A stretch of DNA of 24,494 nt from an uncultured Methanomicrobiales archaeon (GCA_937892275.1 CALAVG010000079.1:1-24494), one strand, 5' to 3'. Numbered from the stretch's first letter, positions 14,907 to 23,047 are shown. Program-made: numbers and translations. Notes: generated by a model from the sequence alone, not told the origin.

Positions 14907-15679
14907 TCTTCCAGGGACGCAGCATATCCAACGGCAAGGCCAAGGGAGAGGTGATCAAACTCGATGAGCCTCTCAGTTTCCTGGGAGGCGTAGACGGTTC
15001 CACCGGTGACCTCAGGGTCAGGGACGGGAATGTCGCAGGAAAGATCCTCGTATTCCCCAAAGGGAAGGGCAGCACCGTCGGATCCTATGTCATGTACGAC
15101 CTCATGGTCCACGGCAAGGAACCCGCAGCCGTCATTAACGAGAACGCGGAGACCATCGTTGCCACCGGTGCTGTGATCTCATCGATCCCGATGATCGACA
15201 GAATCCCCTCCGTGAGACTGTTCGAGGACGGGGACATCGTCACTGTAGATGCCACCGCTGGAACTGTCGATATCGAAAGCATAACCTACAAGGAGGTTGT
15301 CTCCTCCGTCGTATCAAGGAATGGAAAGTGCATCCTCGAGAAACGTCCGGAGAAAAACCGTTCGTTCCCTGGTCATTGGTCGCTCGTCGCCGGAAAGGTC
15401 GAAGAGGGAGAGACACCGGTAGAGGCCGCCCGCAGGGAGATTTTGGAAGAGACTTCCATCAAGGTAGGAGAACCGATCGATTGCATGGAACCCCTGTATG
15501 TACGCGAAGGGAAGACACTGTTCAAGGTCTACCCGTTCCACTTCGATGCAGGCGATCAGGAGGTCGTCCTCAACGAGGAGAACGACGAGTACGTCTGGGC
15601 ATCCATAGAGGATGCGGAGAAACTGAAGACCGTCACGGACACCATCATGGTGATTACTCGCTTCATATCGCACCGGTGA
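14903..15679 (+). CDS. Phosphomevalonate dehydratase small (swivel) subunit fused to Nudix hydrolase
   Basis: 258 residues in two parts. Residues 1-128 are the aconitase-X swivel subunit (FQGRSISNGKAKGE, SFLGGVD, then VFPKGKGSTVGSYV with the conserved Ser57, and TIVATGAVIS), matching the usual stand-alone length of about 130. Residues 129-258 are a complete Nudix hydrolase domain: FPGHWSLVAGKVEEGE leads into the Nudix box at 164-186. The fit to G-x5-E-x7-RE-U-x-EE-x-G-U is complete except for Ser in place of the last Gly. Start is GTG at 14903, overlapping the large subunit stop (ATGTGA). The reading frame is continuous with no sign of a lost stop. The Nudix substrate is unknown. Candidates are an isoprenoid diphosphate, which fits the pathway, or an oxidised nucleotide, since the box context is MutT-like. 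The 3' end overlaps the convergent phosphatase gene by 17 bases. Confidence 0.85.
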   Translation: MIFQGRSISNGKAKGEVIKLDEPLSFLGGVDGSTGDLRVRDGNVAGKILVFPKGKGSTVGSYVMYDLMVHGKEPAAVINENAETIVATGAVISSIPMIDRIPSVRLFEDGDIVTVDATAGTVDIESITYKEVVSSVVSRNGKCILEKRPEKNRSFPGHWSLVAGKVEEGETPVEAARREILEETSIKVGEPIDCMEPLYVREGKTLFKVYPFHFDAGDQEVVLNEENDEYVWASIEDAEKLKTVTDTIMVITRFISHR

Positions 15680-16859
15680 GCTTGTCCTTGACCTTCTGGA
15701 CCTTGTCAGCGTCCATGCCGATGTGATCCACAAGGTACTTGGTGAAGACCTCTTCGGGATTGAACTTCTCGAATTCAACGCTGTCCCAGTCCACCTTCTC
15801 CGGATGAGGTATCAATTCTGTGTGATCGTACAGGTAGAGCACGCGCTGCGGGTAGTTCTTCGCTACCACGTCGTATTCCTCGCTGCCTTCCTCGATGTGG
15901 TAGTAGTTGCAGAAGGATGTCATGAAATCGGCCAGTATCTCGTCGTATGTGGCTCCGGCGAGACCTTCTATCAGGGCACTGTAGAAACCGGTACGATCCT
16001 TCCCGTATGTGCAGAACATCCCGATCTTCCCGTCGGCTTCGAGCAGAGAATCGATTACGAATTCGATATCGCCCGGATACGAATGGACCGCCGCACGGAG
16101 GATCTTGGAAGATACCTTGCCTTCTCTGTACAGCTCACTGGCATATGCGTCAGGCATCTTCTCCGCATATTCAGCCACCTCGTCCTCGTTCATGTTCAGG
16201 CATATCAGGTACTCGGTCCCCTGTTCCCTGAGATAATCGTCGGCCACCGGACTGCGGTTGCCGGCGTTCCAAGGTGAGGCGGAACGGTAAATGGAATCCG
16301 GTACCAGATCGCCTCCTGCCACATCGCGGAGGTTGCCGAACACGACCATATCGTCATAATCACCGGGATCGTCAGTATGCCCTTTGAGGTAGTTCGGTAT
16401 CCTGTCGACGTTCGGATCCCTTCCCTCGCGGGACAGTGTAAGGACATCACCTACATCGATATCGATGGTGACATGGTTGCAGTTTGAGAACCCGAAAGTC
16501 ATATTGCCTGACACATCAGCGATATATCCACCGTAGATCGATATCCCCTTGTATCTCGAGTCGGGGGAGAGGAGTGCAGAGAAGGTGCCTACATCGGTCT
16601 TCACAAGGATATCGTCGCCTATCTCCGCACCAATCCCTTCCAGGGCATCCATGCCGATGTCCAGGACGAAGGTGTTGCCATGGATGACCTCGATTACCTC
16701 GGCGTTCACCGCCCTATCGTGATCCCTGAAATTGTCGGAGACGGCTATGGCCCCGATGATTGCCACCATCACGACCAGGGTGATGATGGGTGCCTTCGAT
16801 ATCCTTCCCATGAATCTGGATAACAGTTCGTCGGAATAAAAGTTGGTGTGTTTACCCAA
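15663..16859 (-). CDS. Membrane-anchored tyrosine-phosphatase-like protein, probably extracellular
   Basis: Up to 398 residues. A membrane helix at about 24-40 follows a basic N-terminus (R15, R19, K22), which by the positive-inside rule places the rest outside the cell. Residues 52-150 are an unassigned beta-rich domain. Residues 170-330 match the Y_phosphatase3/DSP type: FGNLRDVAGGDL, YRSASPWNA, then the P-loop CTYGKDRTG with nucleophile Cys283 and Arg289 (C-x5-R). The catalytic motif is therefore intact. Related bacterial enzymes hydrolyse phosphotyrosine or phosphoinositides. The start is uncertain. TTG at 16859 has a GGAG just upstream but lies close to the TATA box (16876-16883); ATG at 16811 gives a protein of 382 residues that still keeps the membrane helix. 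It is divergent from rpo11. Confidence 0.78.
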   Translation of the reverse strand: MGKHTNFYSDELLSRFMGRISKAPIITLVVMVAIIGAIAVSDNFRDHDRAVNAEVIEVIHGNTFVLDIGMDALEGIGAEIGDDILVKTDVGTFSALLSPDSRYKGISIYGGYIADVSGNMTFGFSNCNHVTIDIDVGDVLTLSREGRDPNVDRIPNYLKGHTDDPGDYDDMVVFGNLRDVAGGDLVPDSIYRSASPWNAGNRSPVADDYLREQGTEYLICLNMNEDEVAEYAEKMPDAYASELYREGKVSSKILRAAVHSYPGDIEFVIDSLLEADGKIGMFCTYGKDRTGFYSALIEGLAGATYDEILADFMTSFCNYYHIEEGSEEYDVVAKNYPQRVLYLYDHTELIPHPEKVDWDSVEFEKFNPEEVFTKYLVDHIGMDADKVQKVKDKLTGAI

Positions 16860-16868
16860 CGCTCCCTC

Positions 16869-16883
16869 TATAAATTATAAATA
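16869..16883. promoter_or_regulatory. Shared TATA elements between phosphatase gene and rpo11
   Basis: Two overlapping TATA-like octamers, TATAAATT (16869-16876) and TATAAATA (16876-16883). The second is centred 26-27 bases before ATG 16906. The reverse reading TATTTATA serves the leftward gene, with an expected start near 16853. Confidence 0.5.
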
Positions 16884-16905
16884 AGGCGTGACTATGCCAA
16901 TTACC

Positions 16906-17154
16906 ATGCAAACTTATCTTATCGAGAAGACGAAGACCTCGATCAAGGTCGGATTCAAAGATCCCAACCTGACCCTCATCACTCCGCTCATCAAGACGCT
17001 GAACGAGAATCCGGACGTCAAACTCGTCAGATATATCGACCAGCACCCCGAGCTCGTGGACCGCGCCCTCTACGTAGAGGTAGAGAAGGGCGACCCCACC
17101 AAGATCGTCGCCAAGGCAGCGGAATCAGTGTCCAAGTACTACTCGGTGATCTGA
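16906..17154 (+). CDS. rpo11: DNA-directed RNA polymerase subunit Rpo11 (L)
   Basis: An 82-residue archaeal RNA polymerase assembly subunit, partner of Rpo3 and homologue of eukaryotic Rpb11 and the bacterial alpha N-terminal domain. Family features are IKVGFKDPNLTLITPLIKTL near the start, VKLVRYIDQHPELVDRALYV in the middle, and KGDPTKIVAKAAE in the C-terminal helix. The usual DHTL-like motif appears as PNLTL. Candidate starts are GTG 16888, ATG 16894 and ATG 16906. I chose 16906 because the TATAAATA box lies 26-27 bases before it and the resulting length fits the family. It is followed after 4 bases by truD, so both are in one operon. Confidence 0.85.
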   Translation: MQTYLIEKTKTSIKVGFKDPNLTLITPLIKTLNENPDVKLVRYIDQHPELVDRALYVEVEKGDPTKIVAKAAESVSKYYSVI

Positions 17155-17158
17155 TCGC

Positions 17159-18466
17159 ATGTATCGCAAATGCATAACGGCCGAGACAGGCATCGGTATG
17201 CACAACTATCTGTGCGATACCGACGGGACCGGCGGCCATCTCAAGACAATCCCAGAGGATTTCATAGTCAGGGAGATCTCCGATCCCCCGAGACAGAAGG
17301 ACAACGGAGATTATTCTATAGCTACCGTCACAGCGAGGAACTGGGAGACCAACCGCATGGTCAGGCTCATGTCCCGCAGCATGGGCGTCTCCAGGGACCG
17401 TATCGGTTTCGCAGGCACCAAGGACAAGAGGGCGATCACCACGCAGCTCATGTCCGTGTACGGCACGGAGGAACTGTGGCAGAAGGTGAATCTCAAGGAC
17501 CTCAAGATCGAGAACATCTACAGGGGTGCCAGAGGCATCGAGATCGGCGACCTCGTAGGCAACGATTTCGAGATAAACGTCAAGAACTGCACCATGGATC
17601 CCTCACAGATCAGGGAGACCGTCGGTTCGGACATCTCCATCATAAAGGAGACGGGAGGATTCCCCAACTACTTCGGGGTCCAGAGGTTCGGAGCGGTCAG
17701 ACCCGTCACACATCTCGTCGGTGAGAAATTGGTCCGCGGCGACATTAAGGGCGCCGTCATGACTTACATCTCATTCACCACTGACGAGGAGGAGGAGAGG
17801 CTCCGCGTCATCAGGGAGAGATTCCAGAAAGCGGATGTGTCCGAGTGGGCAGAGATCCGTCAGACCATGCCCCCGGCGATGGCCTTCGAGAGGATGATGC
17901 TCAGCAAGCTCATCGAGAATCCCGAGGACTGGGTAGGAGCGATCGAGATCCTTCCGGCGAACCTCCAGATGATGTTCGTCCATGCGTATCAGTCCTGGCT
18001 GTTCAACAACATGCTCAGCAGGAGGATGGATGCGGGACTTCCGCTCAACATGCCCGTCGAAGGGGACATAATCATCCCTCTGGATGCCAACAAGATCCCC
18101 CAGCACGAGAACCCCATCCTCACCACCCCCAAGAACATAGACCTGGTCACCAGGCAGGTAAGATCAGGAAGGGCGTTCGTGACGATCACACTCTTCGGCT
18201 CCGACGGAGAGCTCGCAGAGGGCGAGATGGGTGAGATCGAGCGCAAGGTCATCGAGGAGAACAAGCTCAGCCACGAGGACTTCGTCATACCGGAACTCTC
18301 CAGATGCACCTCGAAGGGAAGCAGGAGGGAGATCCTCTGTCCCCTGAAGGACATCGGTTACGAAATGAACGACGAGGGATACAAGCTGAAGTTCTCCCTT
18401 CCCAAAGGTAACTACGCCACATGTCTCCTCAGGGAGTTCATGAAATCCGAGATGAGGGATTACTGA
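17159..18466 (+). CDS. truD: tRNA pseudouridine(13) synthase TruD
   Basis: A 435-residue archaeal TruD, which converts U13 of tRNAs to pseudouridine. Motif II, GFAGTKDKRAITTQ, holds the catalytic Asp89. The conserved NYFGVQRFG motif is at about 170-178, and AYQSWLFNNMLSRR at about 279-292 begins the last part of the core. The intervening TRUD insertion domain is present, so the length is normal. The N-terminal 30 residues are probably poorly conserved. Start is ATG 17159, 4 bases after the rpo11 stop, indicating co-transcription. It is convergent with the TPR gene and overlaps its end by 7 bases. Confidence 0.92.
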   Translation: MYRKCITAETGIGMHNYLCDTDGTGGHLKTIPEDFIVREISDPPRQKDNGDYSIATVTARNWETNRMVRLMSRSMGVSRDRIGFAGTKDKRAITTQLMSVYGTEELWQKVNLKDLKIENIYRGARGIEIGDLVGNDFEINVKNCTMDPSQIRETVGSDISIIKETGGFPNYFGVQRFGAVRPVTHLVGEKLVRGDIKGAVMTYISFTTDEEEERLRVIRERFQKADVSEWAEIRQTMPPAMAFERMMLSKLIENPEDWVGAIEILPANLQMMFVHAYQSWLFNNMLSRRMDAGLPLNMPVEGDIIIPLDANKIPQHENPILTTPKNIDLVTRQVRSGRAFVTITLFGSDGELAEGEMGEIERKVIEENKLSHEDFVIPELSRCTSKGSRREILCPLKDIGYEMNDEGYKLKFSLPKGNYATCLLREFMKSEMRDY

Positions 18467-21400
18467 ACACCTGACAGCAACTGTATCTGCCTGGCCTGGT
18501 ACACACCGACCTTGCAGGACTTCATTATTTCATAGACAGAGGTGCCCTGCACCCTGTCCATGACCATCTTCAACGATTCGTCGCGGATGACCTTCACCGT
18601 CATCGCCCTGTCGATGTAGGACACCAGACGTTTGGCCTCCTCCACATCCTTGAATCCTGTCACGAACACCTTGTCCAGCGGGAGTTTGGGTTTCTCTTCG
18701 AGATCCTTCCATCCGATCTTCATGATGACGTCATTGGAAAGGCGTTCCATCCTCTGGAATTCGGGGGATCCAGGAACGATATCACCGTACGGTGCCTCCT
18801 TGCCCAGATACTTCTTGAGCGCCTCCATCTCGGCACCCTCGTAACCCAAGGACAGTAGCAGATCCTCGTCCGTGGGATCCGCTCTGGAAACGTATGCGCG
18901 GCGCAGCACCTTCTCAGCGGCCCTCTTGATCCTTATGTCGCCCGGCTGTTCCGGTTCGTCACGCATCAGGCTCTTGGCCTCGTCGTCGTGACCTGCGCTG
19001 TTCAGTACCTCGACCATCTCCCTGATCTGGGCCGTATCCTTTATGTTGCTGGCCTTGAACATCTTGTAGGCATCGGTGATGCCCATATCCTTGCGGGAAT
19101 CCTTCGATATCCTTGCGAGGAGGATCATGGTGCGTCCGTCCTCGGGGAACTGCTCCAGTATCTCCCTGGCCTCCTTGTCCGCACGGGACATGTATCCCTT
19201 GTCGTAGAGCTTCTGGGCCAATGTGAAATGGAGTTCTAGGTCCTCCCTGTTCCTTGCCACTGCCATGGCGTAACTGTCGATGGACCTGTCGTAATAACCG
19301 AGACCCTGTTGGGCATCCCCCTTCTTGGCTAGTATCTCGGGGAGGTTTAGTCCGAGGGACAGCGCCTTCTCGTACTCGTTCAATGCACCTCTGAAATCAG
19401 ATCTGGACAGTTTGATGTCACCCAGTGCCTCGTGGAGTATACCGCTCTTGGGATTGTCCTTGAGAGCATCCGAGATGAGGTTCTGGGCGTTGCTCACCTC
19501 TCCCAGCTTGACGAGGATCCTGGATTTGAGACAGAGATAACTGAGATCGTCCCCTGCGAGAGCAAGGGCACGGTCAATATGCCTGAGGGCACCCTTGTAC
19601 TCGCCCATGGAGTACATCGACTCCGCGATGGTCCTGATGGCCTCAGGATCCTCCGAGGTGCCTGCCTCCTTCTTCTCCTCCTCGAGTATCTCGGACGAAC
19701 CGCCCTGTATGGATTCCATGGCCGCCTTCAGACGTTGGGAATCGGGATATTTGGTCAGTGCCTCGCTGACGATGTCCAGTGCCTGTGACCTGTCATGGAT
19801 CGACAGGAAGCAGGATGCCGCCTCAAGAGCGGCGTCCTCTGTCTTGTAGGAATCATAGATGCCTTTGGCGATCGTGGATGCATTCACGGTCGAACCTGTC
19901 TCCCTTAGCAGCCTGGCCTTCATCAGGGATACCTGCGGATTGTCGGGTTCGGATTCCGAGCAGAGATCCACCAGATGAATCGCCTCCGTGTATCTTCCGG
20001 CCCTCTCGAGTATGACCGCCTTGCGTATCATCGGATACAGGGAATAGGGATCGAGCTCTATGGCACGGTTCAACGAATCCACGGCACCTATCGGATTGTT
20101 GAACTTCTCCTGGACAGATGCCTTCGATATCCAATACTGAGGCTCGTTGAGATCGAGGCTCACGGCACGGTTGTAGGATGCCTCTGCGGAATCCAGGTCT
20201 CCCCTGGCCTCGTCGGCCATACCTTTGGAATGCCATATGACAGGATCGTTGGGAGCGAGCTCCGCCGCGGCTGCGAAGGATACCGAGGCCTTCATGTATT
20301 CACCCATGGCGTATTCCGCATTGCCCCTGAGCCTTCTGATCATCGGATCGGGAGCGATGTCCCTCTCCAGGTCGTAGCACAGGAACATGGCCTCTCTGTA
20401 CATGCCTTCCTCGATCATCGATCCCACGACGTTGAGGACGTTCTCCCTGGAAGGCTCCAGACGGAGCACGTTCCTCAGGGTCATCATCGCACCGTTCATA
20501 TCACCGGTACCGCTCTGGGCGGTGGCGAGGGTGAACATCGTGCGCACATCGTTCGGACTGATCTCGAGGATCCTCCTGCAGATGTCCAAGGCACCCTTCA
20601 CATCATTCTTCTTGACGAGGATGTCCTTCTTCAGTACGAGTGCGTCCAGGTATTCCGGGTTCTCCATCAGGAGCTTGTCGCATTCCTTCTCCGAACCCTT
20701 GACATCATTATTGATGAACCTCATCCTCGCGGACAGCACACGCACCGTGGGGTCGTCCTTGGCGAACAAGGTGGCCTTCATGGCCGTCCTGGATGCGCCG
20801 CGGATATCTCCCCTCTCCAGTATGTATTTCGAACGCGAGATCAGATAGTATGGATCGTTCTTATTGGAGTTCGACATCTTATCCAGGATGGCCTTCACAT
20901 CCTCCATGCTGCCCCTGGAGATGAGCATGTCGACCATATCGGCATAGTCCTGTGCTCCAAGCTGTTCGTTGTCGAGATAATCATAGATGGCATTTATCAG
21001 ATCCTTGTCGGCCCCCATGTGGGCGTATGCGAAGATCCTTCCCTGGAGTACGCGGAGCGTGACCATGTCCAGCTCATCGTAGATGTTCAGTGCCTCCTCC
21101 GGCTCGTGACCGGCGATGAATGCCTCCGCCATCTCCAGCTTCGCATAGATCGGAATGTCGTTCGGGAGTTTCCTGAAGACCATCTTGGCGGAGCGCCAAT
21201 CGCCCTCGTCCACGGATGTCCTTGCCGAAACGAGCATGAACTCCCAGTCCCCGTTCTTGTAGTGTTCCGAATTGACCAGCCTGTTGGTGGCCGAATCCTT
21301 GTTGCCCCTGTACCAGTTCTTGTAGATCAGGTACAGTTCCTTGTACCTCTCGTCGGACGGGGTCGTTGCTTCCTTCCCTGTCCTGGCGATATTGACAGCC

Positions 21401-21888
21401 TGCATGTCCGCCCAAGGGCCGGAAGGATCATCCTCTTTGAGGATCTGATACAGCCTCTCATCATTGGGATCTATGTCCAATGCCTTCGAGGCACACTGGA
21501 CTGAATTGACCTTGTCACCCTCACCGTGGTACATCTCGGCCTGGGCCACCATCAGACGGAATGTGTCCTTGGATCCGCACTGAGACATGATCTCCGCTGC
21601 GGACGTTATGTCCTTCTGCTTCACCAGGATCTCCGTCGCCCTGATAGCGGGCGAACAGTCCTGCGGACGCGATTTGGACACCAGCGTCTTCAGGGTATCG
21701 GAAGTCACCCTGCCGTGGGCCTCGTTCAGGGCGTCCATCAGACTTGTGAGTATGGCGTGATGTATGAAACCGTGGGATGTGAGAACCTTTGTAGATATTG
21801 CGTCTAGGTTCTTCTCGGATATCTTGCCGTTGAGTGCCTTCCATGTGCGGTATTCATCAGAAGTGTCGAAGACGGGCAGGTTATCCAT
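18460..21888 (-). CDS. Giant TPR-repeat protein with a distinct C-terminal domain
   Basis: A 1142-residue cytosolic protein built from several tens of tetratricopeptide-like units of about 34 residues. Clear ones include DSAEASYNRAVSLDLNEPQY, GAVDSLNRAIELDPYSLYPM and GALRHIDRALALAGDDLSYL. TPR arrays bind protein partners. The last 90 residues or so are not TPR. They contain LPLDKVFVTGFKDVEEAKRL and end in VYEIMKSCKVGVYQARQIQL, which could be a small helix-turn-helix-like or helical domain; I do not recognise it. I chose ATG 21888 over 21924 because a TATA box (21911-21916) lies 24-25 bases before it, and 21924 would be upstream of the mRNA start. No signal peptide is seen. It is convergent with truD. 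Partner and process are unknown. Confidence 0.83.
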   Translation of the reverse strand: MDNLPVFDTSDEYRTWKALNGKISEKNLDAISTKVLTSHGFIHHAILTSLMDALNEAHGRVTSDTLKTLVSKSRPQDCSPAIRATEILVKQKDITSAAEIMSQCGSKDTFRLMVAQAEMYHGEGDKVNSVQCASKALDIDPNDERLYQILKEDDPSGPWADMQAVNIARTGKEATTPSDERYKELYLIYKNWYRGNKDSATNRLVNSEHYKNGDWEFMLVSARTSVDEGDWRSAKMVFRKLPNDIPIYAKLEMAEAFIAGHEPEEALNIYDELDMVTLRVLQGRIFAYAHMGADKDLINAIYDYLDNEQLGAQDYADMVDMLISRGSMEDVKAILDKMSNSNKNDPYYLISRSKYILERGDIRGASRTAMKATLFAKDDPTVRVLSARMRFINNDVKGSEKECDKLLMENPEYLDALVLKKDILVKKNDVKGALDICRRILEISPNDVRTMFTLATAQSGTGDMNGAMMTLRNVLRLEPSRENVLNVVGSMIEEGMYREAMFLCYDLERDIAPDPMIRRLRGNAEYAMGEYMKASVSFAAAAELAPNDPVIWHSKGMADEARGDLDSAEASYNRAVSLDLNEPQYWISKASVQEKFNNPIGAVDSLNRAIELDPYSLYPMIRKAVILERAGRYTEAIHLVDLCSESEPDNPQVSLMKARLLRETGSTVNASTIAKGIYDSYKTEDAALEAASCFLSIHDRSQALDIVSEALTKYPDSQRLKAAMESIQGGSSEILEEEKKEAGTSEDPEAIRTIAESMYSMGEYKGALRHIDRALALAGDDLSYLCLKSRILVKLGEVSNAQNLISDALKDNPKSGILHEALGDIKLSRSDFRGALNEYEKALSLGLNLPEILAKKGDAQQGLGYYDRSIDSYAMAVARNREDLELHFTLAQKLYDKGYMSRADKEAREILEQFPEDGRTMILLARISKDSRKDMGITDAYKMFKASNIKDTAQIREMVEVLNSAGHDDEAKSLMRDEPEQPGDIRIKRAAEKVLRRAYVSRADPTDEDLLLSLGYEGAEMEALKKYLGKEAPYGDIVPGSPEFQRMERLSNDVIMKIGWKDLEEKPKLPLDKVFVTGFKDVEEAKRLVSYIDRAMTVKVIRDESLKMVMDRVQGTSVYEIMKSCKVGVYQARQIQLLSGVQ

Positions 21889-21908
21889 GATGGTGAATCG
21901 CATTCCAG

Positions 21909-21916
21909 AGTATAAC
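21909..21916 (-). promoter_or_regulatory. TATA box of the TPR gene
   Basis: GTTATACT on the minus strand, centred 24-25 bases before the ATG at 21888. It decides the start codon. Confidence 0.45.
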
Positions 21917-22025
21917 GGTTTCATTCGGTCTTCACCGGAATTGCCGATATCTGATGGATCTTCACCTTATCCATTACTGCGAAAGACAACGCCCTGGATC
22001 ATTGTCGGAACACCATTGGATAAGG

Positions 22026-22033
22026 TTATATAC
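22026..22033 (+). promoter_or_regulatory. TATA box of tRNA-Gly
   Basis: TTATATAC centred about 30 bases before the mature tRNA 5' end, the same distance as at the tRNA-Thr gene. Confidence 0.6.
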
Positions 22034-22058
22034 TTCCCTCCAATAACGGAGTTTCAGT

Positions 22059-22131
22059 GCAGCTGTGATCTAGCTGGTTAGGATCTGAGCCTTCCAAGCT
22101 CATTGCCCGGGTTCGAATCCCGGCGGCTGCA
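22059..22131 (+). tRNA. tRNA-Gly (anticodon TCC)
   Basis: A 73-base cloverleaf. The acceptor GCAGCTG/CGGCTGC has one G-T pair. The D stem is ATCT/GGAT. The anticodon stem TGAGC/GCTCA surrounds loop CTTCCAA, giving anticodon TCC, which reads GGA (Gly). The T arm is CCGGG-TTCGAAT-CCCGG and the discriminator is A. CCA is not encoded, unlike the tRNA-Thr gene in this window. No intron. A tyrosine recombinase remnant follows 47 bases downstream. Confidence 0.94.
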
Positions 22132-22178
22132 CTCATTTTACTCTATCCAGCGTTCCGAGTGATGCATCCCTTTTGCAC

Positions 22179-22673
22179 TCACCACTTGTTTTTTACCGCG
22201 TTGATCACGTCCTCCTCTCTCTTCCTGCAGTAGTAACCCTCGGTGGTCTTGGTCGAACTGTGCCCCATGAGCACCGATACATCATCCACCGGCACACCGT
22301 TGTTCAGGTAATACTGTCCGAAGGCCCTTCTGCAATCGCGGAGCTCGAACTTGACTTTCAGTTCCTCCTCAATCATCTTCTTGGTCTTCCTGACCGAATT
22401 GCCCGACATCGGACCATGACCCTTGTTGAAGGCGAAGAACAAGGTATCGCTGGTGATTTGATTCTTCATCAGCCAGAACTGTCTGGTGATCAGATAGTCC
22501 GAGATGAGCGGCCTGATGACCTCGGGAACGGAGACCGTACGGGGATGTCCGTAGGTGTCCTCACCCTTGACATGCTCCAGATATATCTCCCACCTTCCGA
22601 GGTCCAGATTGTTCAGCTTCGCCAGACGGAGCTCCTTGTTCCTTGCTCCGGTGCAGATGTACATAAGGACCAT
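22179..22673 (-). pseudogene. Truncated tyrosine recombinase (integrase) catalytic fragment
   Basis: 164 residues covering most of a phage-type integrase catalytic domain. The box I arginine is Arg11 in TGARNKEL. Lys36 is in VKGED. The H-x2-R motif appears as RDCRR (Arg112, Arg115), with His replaced by Arg. His138 is in LMGHSS, and the likely nucleophile is Tyr147 in TTEGYYCR. The N-terminal DNA-binding domain and the first catalytic helices are missing: an in-frame TAA lies at 22698-22700, only nine codons upstream of the ATG, and no start lies in between. Another frame upstream (up to 22743) may hold further remnant. The 3' end faces the 3' end of tRNA-Gly, the classical integration site of archaeal elements, so this looks like a leftover of an integrated element. 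It is unlikely to be active alone. Confidence 0.75.
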
Positions 22674-22765
22674 GGTGTACGCCGAAATGCATTGGCGTTA
22701 TAGATAAGTGGCCGGACTGTATCGGAATAGAACGCGGATCCACATCATACTTGGATCTGTCAAAG

Positions 22766-22966
22766 GTGAGCCAAAGCCAGCGCCCGTGTGTGGAAGAATC
22801 CTATGATGATGCTATCCTAGTCATCTTTGACGACCTGATCAAAGGACATCCAAGATTCGATGAATCCAGAAAACTGATCTCGACGATACGTGCAATACTA
22901 AATGATGGAGAGAAGGTATTCTTGGATGTGGATGGTGATACTATTTGGGTAGAGGCCAAAAACTGA
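22766..22966 (+). CDS. Small orphan protein, unknown function
   Basis: 66 residues from GTG 22766 (TTG 22751 and GTG 22790 are alternatives). It is acidic and apparently globular: a helix-rich first part (DAILVIFDDLIKGHP, then STIRAILNDGE) followed by a beta hairpin (KVFLDVDGDTIWVEAKN). I do not recognise a family. Base composition is more AT-rich than the surrounding genes, and it lies between the integrase remnant and the esterase, so it may be cargo of the former integrated element. No convincing TATA box or ribosome binding site supports a start. The stretch 22967-23047 downstream holds nothing I can identify. Confidence 0.4.
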   Translation: MSQSQRPCVEESYDDAILVIFDDLIKGHPRFDESRKLISTIRAILNDGEKVFLDVDGDTIWVEAKN

Positions 22967-23047
22967 TTACGACAGATCTGAGCTTGAGCCAAACATGACC
23001 ATTCCATAGTAATTGCTGGCAAATATCACCAATGGTGGATAATAGAT

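Noticed and set aside
19975..21504. 509-codon open frame on the plus strand inside the TPR gene
   Set aside because: It is antisense to a clear TPR protein. Its product is His/Arg/Leu-rich without any domain pattern, a shadow caused by the repeat codon use.
22128..22181. Direct repeat TGCACTCA at the tRNA-Gly 3' end and at the integrase stop
   Set aside because: Only 8 bases, 46 bases apart; too short to argue for an attachment-site duplication.
22179..22673. SSV-type split integrase (IntN/IntC) interpretation
   Set aside because: In that type the N-terminal part overlaps the tRNA gene. Here the fragment nearest the tRNA is the C-terminal catalytic part, and no matching N-terminal piece is seen in the window.
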